From: Gammaproteobacteria bacterium
GTDB taxonomy: Bacteria > Pseudomonadota > Gammaproteobacteria > Ga0077536
Reading direction: 5' to 3'
Assembly (NCBI GenBank): GCA_016209015.1
Contig: JACQWY010000049.1
Span: forward strand, 1 to 64,000
DNA length: 64,000 nucleotides
Position numbers and translations under genes: made by a program. Each line of letters starts with the position of its first letter. Position 1 is the stretch's first letter. The notes beneath the pieces were generated by a model, which was not told the origin of the DNA, did no database searches, and was given only the letters and a program-made list of their open reading frames with translations. Shown in pieces: positions 33,683 to 40,539 of this stretch.

Positions 33683-33772
33683 GGGAATTGGGGTCAGGTT
33701 CGATTTCGCGGCGAACGTTATGGCGCGTACCCGGGCGCTCGCCCGCGAATTCGAACCTGACCCCATTTCCCG
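33683..33772. repeat. 90-bp REP-like element, copy 2
   Basis: GGGAATTGGGGTCAGGTTCG (33683-) is matched in inverted form by CGAACCTGACCCCATTTCCC ending at 33772. The arms and the CGATTTCGCGG and GCCCGCGAATTCGAACCTGA blocks are shared with copy 1 at 30068. The two copies bracket the hsdS'/ATPase/hsdR' segment. Confidence 0.78.
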
Positions 33773-33783
33773 GTGAGCGAGGC

Positions 33784-34584
33784 TCACTTACCCGTGAACT
33801 TCGGCGCGCGCTTGTCGCGGAAGGCGTTCACCGCCTCCTGGTGATCCACCGTGCGGTTCGACTGGATCTCGTAGCCGAGGCCGGTGTCGAAAATCTGATG
33901 CGCGAGCGCCTTCAATCCGAGATTCGCCGTGACCTTCGTCCAGCGAATTGCTTTCGTCGCGCCGTTCGCGAGACGCTCGGCGTAGCCGTAGGCCGCGGCA
34001 TCGAGCTCGGCGAGCGGCACGGCGTGGTTGATCAAGCCCAGGCGCACCGCTTCCGCCGCGGCGATCAGATCGCCCGTCAGCAGATACTCCTTCGCCCGCG
34101 TGTAGCCGATGAGCTGCGGCCAGACGATGCAGCCGCCGTCGCCCGCGACGAGGCCGACGGAGACGTGCGGATCGCCGATGCGCGCGTTCTCCGCGGCGAA
34201 CACCACGTCGCAGCACAGCGCCAACGAGGCACCGAGTCCCGTGGCATGACCGTTCATGCGGCAGACGATCGGCTTCTCGACTTCGAGCTGGCCGAAGAAG
34301 ATGCCCTTCGCCTCGACCGCCGTGCGCTCGAACATCGCCGGATCGTCGATCGCATCCTGCATCCACTTGATGTCGCCGCCTGCGCAGAACGCCTTGCCGT
34401 TGCCGGTGAGCACGACGATGTCGCTGTCCGCGTCCTGTTGCACGTCGTAGAAGACGCGCGAGAGCTCCGAGTGGAGCGCGGCGTTCACGGCGTTCAGCGC
34501 GTCGGGGCGGTTCAGCGCGACGGTGAGTATCCGGCCGCGGTAGCTGAATTCGAGATGGGCGTAACGGGATTGGTCCATGGCCAT
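33784..34584 (-). CDS. Enoyl-CoA hydratase/isomerase (crotonase) family protein
   Basis: 266 aa; an internal ATG six bases later is an equal start. Crotonase fold: LNRPDALNAVN, oxyanion-hole segment GKAFCAGGDIKWM, and NGHATGLGASLALCCDVVFAAENARIGDPHVSVGLVAGDGG. In classic hydratases two glutamates act on water, one in GGGCE and one in GxPE; here those positions read Ser (GLGAS) and His (DPH), so a plain hydratase reaction is unlikely and another crotonase chemistry is expected. The nearby acyl-CoA dehydrogenases suggest a beta-oxidation-type catabolic pathway. An intergenic inverted repeat separates it from them. Confidence 0.85.
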   Translation of the reverse strand: MAMDQSRYAHLEFSYRGRILTVALNRPDALNAVNAALHSELSRVFYDVQQDADSDIVVLTGNGKAFCAGGDIKWMQDAIDDPAMFERTAVEAKGIFFGQLEVEKPIVCRMNGHATGLGASLALCCDVVFAAENARIGDPHVSVGLVAGDGGCIVWPQLIGYTRAKEYLLTGDLIAAAEAVRLGLINHAVPLAELDAAAYGYAERLANGATKAIRWTKVTANLGLKALAHQIFDTGLGYEIQSNRTVDHQEAVNAFRDKRAPKFTGK

Positions 34585-34666
34585 GTGCGTTCTCCTGTGG
34601 ATTCATGTTCGTCGCCGAATCACGTGTGGCGGATCACGAGCACCCCGCCGCACCGGATTCTCCATT

Positions 34667-34830
34667 CGTCGCCCTCGCGCAGGCGAGGGCCCAGTCGTTC
34701 AGCGTCGGCATTCCGGTCGAACCACGGGTCAGTCGGGGAACCACGCCGCAGACTGGCGGCGTCCTCGACCCGGAGTTCACTGTTCGCGCCGCGGGTCACC
34801 GACTGGGCCCTCGCCTGCGCGAGGGCGACG
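34667..34830. repeat. Inverted repeat pair with 31-bp perfect arms
   Basis: CGTCGCCCTCGCGCAGGCGA... (34667-34697) and its exact reverse complement (34800-34830) lie 102 bp apart between the crotonase and acyl-CoA dehydrogenase genes. Each arm is itself a small palindrome (CCTCGCGCAGGCGAGG). Arrangement, but not sequence, parallels the units at 30150-31050. REP/BIME-like; could form a cruciform. Confidence 0.8.
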
Positions 34831-34868
34831 GGTATGGGGATGACGCTGCTGCGGCACGGCGCGATCGC

Positions 34869-35951
34869 TCACCTAGCGGCGGCGAGGCGCGACAGCGCCC
34901 AGTCGGCGGTGCCGCACAGGCTGTCGATCGCGAGCACGCGGCGGTAGAGATGTCCGACGAGGATCTCGCTGCAGATCCCGAGACCGCCGTGGAGCTGGAT
35001 CGCCTGCTGCGTCACGAAGCGCGAGGCTTCGGCACTCTGCGCGCGCAGACTCAGCAGGCGGCGATCGAGATCGCCGGCACCGGCGTCGCAGGCATTTGCC
35101 GTCGCGGCGACGAGCGCCGTCGTTTCGAGCGCCGCCATGTGCATGTCGACGAGCCGGTGCGCGAGCACCTGCTGCGCGGCGAGCGGGCGCCCGAATTGCT
35201 TGCGCGTCGTGAGATGCTCGCGCGTCGTCTCCACCGCGCCGCGCATCACGCCGGCAATTTCCGCGGCGGCGAAGAGCTGCGTGCGGCGCTGCGCGCCTTC
35301 GATCACGGCTCCCGCCGGGCCGAGCGCACGGGCGGCGACGGCCCCGAACACGAGATCGCAGGCGCGGCGGCCGTCGACCGTGCGATAGGCGTGCGTCGCG
35401 AGGCCCGGGGCGCCCGGTGCGATGAGATGCACGGACGTACCTGCCGCGGAACGCGCCGTCACGAGCAGCGTCGCGTCCGGTGCGTAATCGACGATGCAGC
35501 ACTTCTGCCCGCTGAGCCGCCCGCGCGCATCGACGGCGAGCGTCGGCACGCTGTCGCCGGCGAAGCCGGACGCGGCCTCGCGATGCGCGAAGCACACCTC
35601 GGCCCGGCCCGCGACGAGATCGCCGAGCAGCACCTCGCATTCGGGATCGTCGATCGCGAGCAAGGCGCCGGCCGCGCTGCCGCAGCGTTCGAGCAAGGGC
35701 TCGCGCCACGCCGCACGGCCCGCCGCGGCGAACAGCGGCAGCGCGTCGCGCACGGTCGCGCCGAGCCCGCCGTGGCGTTCGTCGAGCCCGAGCGCGGTCC
35801 AGCCGTGATCGCAGAGCGTCTGCCAGAGCGCCGGATCGCGGCCCGCCGGCAGCGCTGCATAGTCTCGCAAGCGTGCCGTGCCGTAGTGCGCGGCGCTGTG
35901 GCGTTCGAACTCGCGCTCGAGGAGCTCGCGGGTCTCCGTGTCCATCGTCAC
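34869..35951 (-). CDS. Acyl-CoA dehydrogenase family protein (smaller subunit type)
   Basis: 360 aa from GTG 35951, or ATG 35945. Short N-terminal helical domain (DYAALPAGRDPALWQTLCDHGWTALGLDERHGGLGATV), a divergent middle beta domain, and the C-terminal helical bundle (GAVIEGAQRRTQLFAAAEIAGVMRGAVETTREHLTTRKQFGRPLAAQQVLAHRLVDM; IQLHGGLGICSEILVGHLYRR). GTG/TGA overlap with the upstream dehydrogenase gene means coupled translation. In steroid-degrading bacteria such adjacent unlike pairs form alpha2beta2 heterotetramers; that this pair does so is inference. Substrate not known. Confidence 0.85.
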   Translation of the reverse strand: MTMDTETRELLEREFERHSAAHYGTARLRDYAALPAGRDPALWQTLCDHGWTALGLDERHGGLGATVRDALPLFAAAGRAAWREPLLERCGSAAGALLAIDDPECEVLLGDLVAGRAEVCFAHREAASGFAGDSVPTLAVDARGRLSGQKCCIVDYAPDATLLVTARSAAGTSVHLIAPGAPGLATHAYRTVDGRRACDLVFGAVAARALGPAGAVIEGAQRRTQLFAAAEIAGVMRGAVETTREHLTTRKQFGRPLAAQQVLAHRLVDMHMAALETTALVAATANACDAGAGDLDRRLLSLRAQSAEASRFVTQQAIQLHGGLGICSEILVGHLYRRVLAIDSLCGTADWALSRLAAAR

Positions 35952-37141
35952 AGGCCGAGCGCCTGGCGCGCGATGATCGCGCGCTGGATTTCGTTCGTGC
36001 CGCCGTAGATCGTGAACGCGCGGCCGTAGAAGTGCTCGAAGAGCCAGCCGGTTTCGGCGCGGCGCAGGTCCTCGTCGGCGGCGGCGTCCATGATGGAGCC
36101 GGTGTCATAGCCGAGACCGGCGTGCGCGAGCACGTCGACGGCGAGCTCCGAGATCGCCTGCTGCAGCTCCGAGCCGCGGATCTTGAGCGCCGCCGCTTCG
36201 ACGGCCGGTTCCTCGCCGCGCTCGAAACGGTCGAGCGCGTCGTAGGCGAGCGCTTCGAGCGCGTCGCGGCGCACGCCGAGTGCGGCGCGACGGCGCCGGA
36301 ACCCCGCACCCGAAGCAAGCGGCGCGCCGGCTTCGAAGACGCGCGCCGCGAGCGCGGCGACGTCGGCGAGCAGGCGATCCGCCTTGCCGAGCTCGGTCGC
36401 GAGGATGCGCTCGTGGGTGAGGAAGACTTTCGTGTAGCCCCAGGCCTCGCCTTCCTCGCCGACGAGATTCGCGAGCGGCACTTCGACGTCCGCGAAGAAC
36501 ACTTCGTTCACGTGATGACATTCGTCCATCGTCGCGATCGGCCGGATCGTGATGCCGGGCGTGCGCAAGTCGATCAACAGCAGCGAGATGCCGTGCTGGG
36601 GGCGCTCGCCGCGCGCCGTGCGCACGAGACAGAACATCCAGTCCGCCCATTGCGCCATCGTCGTCCAGGTCTTCTGGCCGTTCACGACATAGCGATCGCC
36701 GCGGCGCTCGGCGCGCGTCGCGAGGCCCGCAAGATCCGAGCCCGCGCCCGGTTCCGAATAACCCTGGCACCACCACACCTCGGAGCGCAGGATCGACGGC
36801 AGATGGCGTTCGCGCTGCGCGTCGCTGCCGTGCGCGAGCAGGATCGGCCCGACGTAATTGATGCCGAACGGCGTGAGCCAGGGTGCGCCCGCACGCTCGA
36901 GCTCCTCGTTGAAGACGAAGCGCTGCAGCGGCGACCAGTCGAGGCCGCCCCAGGCGCGCGGCCAGTGTCCGGCCGCCCAGCCGCGGCGATACAGGATCCG
37001 CTGCCAGCGTTCGCGCTCGCCCTTGTCGAGCCAGCGATGCGCGCGCACTTTCGCCGCGAGCTCGGCCGGCAGCTCCTCGCGACAGAACGCGCGCACCTCG
37101 GCGCGGAACGCGGCGATCTCGGGACGGAGATCGAAGACCAC
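35948..37141 (-). CDS. Acyl-CoA dehydrogenase family protein (larger subunit type)
   Basis: About 397 aa from GTG 37141 (VVFDLRPEIAAFRAEVRAFCREELP); the open frame extends to 37396 but that part is Arg/Pro-rich and not family-like. Complete ACAD fold: WCQGYSEPGAGSDLAGLATRAERRGDRYVVNGQKTWTT (flavin and substrate site) and FTIYGGTNEIQRAIIARQALGL at the end. It overlaps the smaller dehydrogenase gene by four bases. Its family members include the FadE-type enzymes of side-chain and ring catabolism; likely partner of the smaller subunit. Confidence 0.88.
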   Translation of the reverse strand: MVFDLRPEIAAFRAEVRAFCREELPAELAAKVRAHRWLDKGERERWQRILYRRGWAAGHWPRAWGGLDWSPLQRFVFNEELERAGAPWLTPFGINYVGPILLAHGSDAQRERHLPSILRSEVWWCQGYSEPGAGSDLAGLATRAERRGDRYVVNGQKTWTTMAQWADWMFCLVRTARGERPQHGISLLLIDLRTPGITIRPIATMDECHHVNEVFFADVEVPLANLVGEEGEAWGYTKVFLTHERILATELGKADRLLADVAALAARVFEAGAPLASGAGFRRRRAALGVRRDALEALAYDALDRFERGEEPAVEAAALKIRGSELQQAISELAVDVLAHAGLGYDTGSIMDAAADEDLRRAETGWLFEHFYGRAFTIYGGTNEIQRAIIARQALGL

Positions 37142-37352
37142 GGCGGAAGCTCCGGAAGAAACCTGTCGGGAGTCTCGCCGGCCGGCGCGCGCCCGGCCAT
37201 CGCACGGATCGGTGACTGGCATGCCGCAATCGGGGGAGCGGCCGGCGGCGTCCGGCCGTTCACCCGATAGAGCGCATGCCCCCCTCCATCGGGTGATGGA
37301 GCCTCGCGGCCGCTGCGCGCAGCATGGCGGCGGGATCCTCGGGAAGCCTCGC

Positions 37353-39122
37353 ATGAAAGCCCATCTCGTCTGCGGCGCCGTGCTCGCCGCGATCATGACA
37401 CCCGCGCAGGCCCTGACCGGCCGCGTGCTCGCCGCGACCGGCGATCAGGGCCTCGCGGACGTGCAGGTCAGCATGAGCCTGCCCGCCGGCACGCCGGGGC
37501 CGGGCGCCGTCACCGTGTTCACGGACGCCTCCGGCACGTTCCGCCTGCCGGACGAATACGCCACGCTCCCGGCCGGCGCGCAGCTCGCCGCGACGAAGCT
37601 CGGTTTCCGGCAGGTGCAGGATCCGGCGGCGCCCCTGACGCTCCGCCTCGAGCCCGCGCCCGACATCGCGGCCCAGGTGCCGGCCTCGGCCTGGCTCGGC
37701 CGGATGCCGGCGGGTGACGCACGCAACGTGCTCGTCACGAGCTGTTCGAGCTGCCATCAGGTGCCGAGCCCGCGCATGCGCGAATACGCCGCGCAGATCG
37801 AAGCCGTGCGCGGCGGCCCCGAGGGCGATGCGAAAGCGCTCGCGGCCTGGCGCAAGCTCGTGCGCCACGAGGCCTGGCGCGTCATCGTGAAATACATGCG
37901 GACGCGGCATTACGCGATCTTCCCGGACGAGAGCGCGATGAGCCTCGATGCGATCGACTGGCCGACCGCGATGAATCCCGATTACAACTTCTACAACGCG
38001 CGTCAGGGCGAGCTCGTCGCGCAATTCCTCGCGGACAACTTCCCGCACACGACCGCGACGCTCGCGCCGGGCGCCTACGCCGCGGGCGCGCCGCTCGGCG
38101 TGACGGCGAAGACGGTGATCCGCGAATACGCGTTTCCCGACACGGCGCTCGTGCGCGAAATCGTGCCGGCGCCGCAGTCGCCCTATCTGTGGGGCGCGGA
38201 CGTGCAGCGCAATCGCATCGTGCGGCTCGATCCGCGCGACGGCGCGACGAAATGGTTTCCGGTGAGCTTCGACGCCGCGACCGGCCCGCACACGATCGCG
38301 CCCGACGGCGCCGGCCGCTTATGGGTGTCGATGGTCGACAACGGTCAGTTCGGGCGCTTCGATCCGGCGAGCGAGCAGTGGACGCTGTGGACCTTGCGGC
38401 CGAAGAACCTGCCCGACTCGGCCTCGCTCGGCGGCGCGGCGCTCGTCCACGACATGTCGATCGACGAGCACGGCCGCGTCTCGCAGGACGCGAAGGGCCG
38501 GATCTGGCTCACGCTCGTCGGCTCGAACCAGCTCGGCACGATCGCGCCGGCGAGCGGCGACGTCGAGTTCCACGACACGTTCAGCAAGCCGGGGCTCAGC
38601 GCGATCAACCATCTCATCTATTCGACGGTGCTCTCGCCCGACGGCACGTGCGCCTGGTTCTCGCAGGTCAACGGCGACGTCGGCTGCCTCGACACGGCGA
38701 CGGCGAAGATTTCGAAGCGCATCGCTTTCCCCGAGGGCAGCGGCCCGCGGCGCATGACGCGCGACGGCGCCGGCAATCTCTGGGTCGCGCTGTTCGGCAG
38801 CGGCCAGGTGACGAAGATCGACATGGCGCGCGGCGAGCGCGTCGCGACTTACGACCTCCCCGACCGCGCGGCCGCGCCGTATGCGGTCGCCTGGGACGAG
38901 CAGCGCCAGGCGGTGTGGGTCGCGACCGCGAACGCGGATGCGATCTACCGCCTCGATGCGGCGAGCGGGAAGTTCACGGTCTATCCCCTGCCGCGGCCGA
39001 TGGCCTATCTCCGGCAGATCGGCGTCGATCCCGAGCACGGCCGGCTCGTCGCGACGTACGCGAACTACCCGGCGGGATCCGGGCCTTCGTATGCGGTCGT
39101 CATCGAGGTGGGGGACCGCTGA
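37353..39122 (+). CDS. Periplasmic Vgb-like beta-propeller protein with N-terminal carboxypeptidase-regulatory-like domain and haem-binding CSSCH
   Basis: 589 aa from ATG 37353, with a signal peptide (about 1-20, cut near TPAQA). Residues about 21-105 form a small beta domain (LTGRVLAATGDQGLADVQVSM...) like carboxypeptidase regulatory domains. CSSCH (C131-H135) is a c-type haem motif. From about 250 on there are repeated blades of the virginiamycin-B-lyase-like propeller (PDGAGRLWVSM, DAKGRIWLTLVG, DGAGNLWVALFG, WVATANADAIYRLD). Its stop shares a base with the next gene, a small cytochrome c, so the two probably form an electron-transfer pair serving an oxidation in the periplasm. Substrate unknown. 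Confidence 0.8.
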   Translation: MKAHLVCGAVLAAIMTPAQALTGRVLAATGDQGLADVQVSMSLPAGTPGPGAVTVFTDASGTFRLPDEYATLPAGAQLAATKLGFRQVQDPAAPLTLRLEPAPDIAAQVPASAWLGRMPAGDARNVLVTSCSSCHQVPSPRMREYAAQIEAVRGGPEGDAKALAAWRKLVRHEAWRVIVKYMRTRHYAIFPDESAMSLDAIDWPTAMNPDYNFYNARQGELVAQFLADNFPHTTATLAPGAYAAGAPLGVTAKTVIREYAFPDTALVREIVPAPQSPYLWGADVQRNRIVRLDPRDGATKWFPVSFDAATGPHTIAPDGAGRLWVSMVDNGQFGRFDPASEQWTLWTLRPKNLPDSASLGGAALVHDMSIDEHGRVSQDAKGRIWLTLVGSNQLGTIAPASGDVEFHDTFSKPGLSAINHLIYSTVLSPDGTCAWFSQVNGDVGCLDTATAKISKRIAFPEGSGPRRMTRDGAGNLWVALFGSGQVTKIDMARGERVATYDLPDRAAAPYAVAWDEQRQAVWVATANADAIYRLDAASGKFTVYPLPRPMAYLRQIGVDPEHGRLVATYANYPAGSGPSYAVVIEVGDR

Positions 39123-39445
39123 TGAAACGTCTGCTGCTCGCGCTCGCATTGATCGCCGTACGCGCCGAAGCGCTCGACGACGCCGCGGCGAAGCGCTTCT
39201 TCAACGCGACCGGCTGCAATGGCTGTCACGCCGTCGACGAGCAACGCATCGGCCCGCGTTTTCGCGACGTCGCGAACCGCTATCGGGCGGAAGGCGAGGC
39301 GGCGACCGCGCGACTCGCCGCGAAGATCCGGAGCGGCGGCGCGGGCAACTGGGGCCTCGTGCCGATGGTCGGCAATCCGAAGCTCACTACCGAGCAGGCG
39401 CGCGCCATCGCGACGTGGATCGTCGCGCTGCCCGAGAAGCCGTGA
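39122..39445 (+). CDS. Small class I cytochrome c
   Basis: 107 aa from ATG 39122 (TGATG overlap with the propeller gene). Signal peptide (about 1-17, LLLALALIAVRAEA), haem motif CNGCH, the IGPRFRDVANRY segment and a distal Met ligand in VPMVGNPKLT, then the ATWIVAL helix. This is the pattern of cytochrome c551/c552. Likely electron acceptor for the upstream haem-propeller protein. Confidence 0.92.
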   Translation: MKRLLLALALIAVRAEALDDAAAKRFFNATGCNGCHAVDEQRIGPRFRDVANRYRAEGEAATARLAAKIRSGGAGNWGLVPMVGNPKLTTEQARAIATWIVALPEKP

Positions 39446-39458
39446 GGGCATGGATCCC

Positions 39459-39486
39459 GTAGGTCCGATTACGCCTTCGGACCTAC
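39459..39486. repeat. Hairpin GTAGGTCCG / CGGACCTAC at convergent gene ends
   Basis: GTAGGTCCG (39459-39467) pairs with CGGACCTAC (39478-39486) around ATTACGCCTT. It overlaps the stop of the minus-strand hydrolase gene and belongs to the same REP family as 3885-3988. No T-run is present on either strand. Confidence 0.65.
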
Positions 39487-40511
39487 AGCCCCTTCAGGAA
39501 CTCGATTACCAGCGCGTTCGTCTCCTCCGCGCGCTCCTGCTGCAACCAGTGGCCGGAACCCTTCAGGATGTGACTCCCGCGCCAGTTCGGCATGACTTCG
39601 CCGGCACGGGCGATCGCTTCCTCGCCCCACCAGGTCGCGACGTCGTATTCCGCGCCGATGAACATCGCGGGCGGAGTGAGCGGTGTGCCGGCGAGATCGG
39701 CGAGCTCGTGCCAGTCGTTCTCGAGGTTGTAGTAGAACGAGAGCGGGCCCGCCAGGCCGCCGCCTTCGAGCGCTTCGACGAAGACGTCGAGATCCTTTTC
39801 CGTGAACCAGGCGGGCATGCGTTCCGGCGTCATGAAACGATCGCGCATGCGCGCGCCGTGCGGCACGCAGAGCGCGCTGCCGCGGATGAGAGCGACCTGA
39901 TCCTGGCCCGCGAAGCTGATGCCGGCGCCGGCGAGCGCTTCGCCCGAGACGGTCCACACGATGTCGCGCACCCAGCCGCGCAGATCGACCTCGGCCTCTT
40001 CGATGATCGGGCCGAGCGTCGAGAAGTATTCCTGGTAGAAGAGCTGATCGGGCCCGGCGACGGCGCGATGGATTTCGTGCGGCGGAATCTCGCCGAACGG
40101 ATTGCCGGGCAGGGCGATGATGCCGCGGCCCGAGAACGGCACGCTCATGCCGATGACGCCGCGGAAGATTTCCGGATGCCGCCAGGCCGAGCACCACGCG
40201 ACCGGCGCGCCCCAGTCGTGACCGATGACGACGGCCTCCTTCTCGCCGAGCGCGTGCACGAGGCCGACGACGTCGTTCACGAGCCGCGAGATGCGATAGC
40301 TGTCCGTCTGCCAGAACTTCGAGGACCGGCCATAGCCGCGTTGATCGAAGGCGACGGCGCGATAGCCGGCAGCCGCGAGCGCGGGCAACTGGAAGCGCCA
40401 CGAATACCAGAGCTCCGGAAAGCCGTGCACCATCACGACCAGCGGACCCTCGCCCTCTTCGACGACGTGCAGGCGCGTGCCGCCGACGTTCAACAATTGG
40501 TGTTTCGCCAT
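39483..40511 (-). CDS. Alpha/beta-hydrolase, epoxide hydrolase type
   Basis: 342 aa. The oxyanion motif HGFPELWYSWR (29-39) and nucleophile motif GHDWGAP with D99 are diagnostic of soluble epoxide hydrolases of the alpha/beta fold. The cap region carries Tyr candidates (FYQEYF, FYYNLEN) for epoxide-oxygen binding, and the catalytic His is in GSGHWLQQE. Length fits. It lies 28 bp downstream of the fused oxidoreductase gene on the same strand, with a second, unrelated epoxide-hydrolase-type gene upstream, pointing to an epoxide intermediate. Substrate unknown. Confidence 0.88.
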   Translation of the reverse strand: MAKHQLLNVGGTRLHVVEEGEGPLVVMVHGFPELWYSWRFQLPALAAAGYRAVAFDQRGYGRSSKFWQTDSYRISRLVNDVVGLVHALGEKEAVVIGHDWGAPVAWCSAWRHPEIFRGVIGMSVPFSGRGIIALPGNPFGEIPPHEIHRAVAGPDQLFYQEYFSTLGPIIEEAEVDLRGWVRDIVWTVSGEALAGAGISFAGQDQVALIRGSALCVPHGARMRDRFMTPERMPAWFTEKDLDVFVEALEGGGLAGPLSFYYNLENDWHELADLAGTPLTPPAMFIGAEYDVATWWGEEAIARAGEVMPNWRGSHILKGSGHWLQQERAEETNALVIEFLKGL

Positions 40512-40539
40512 GACCGTGTCCCCCTCCGGTGTTGTCGAT

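Noticed and set aside
35948-37396. Longer start for the larger acyl-CoA dehydrogenase
   Set aside because: Residues before VVFDLRPEI are Arg/Pro/Gly-rich and unlike the family, and the region overlaps the divergent propeller gene's leader.
39459-39486. Rho-independent terminator between convergent genes
   Set aside because: The stem is good but there is no T-run on either strand, and the sequence belongs to a repeat found elsewhere in the window.
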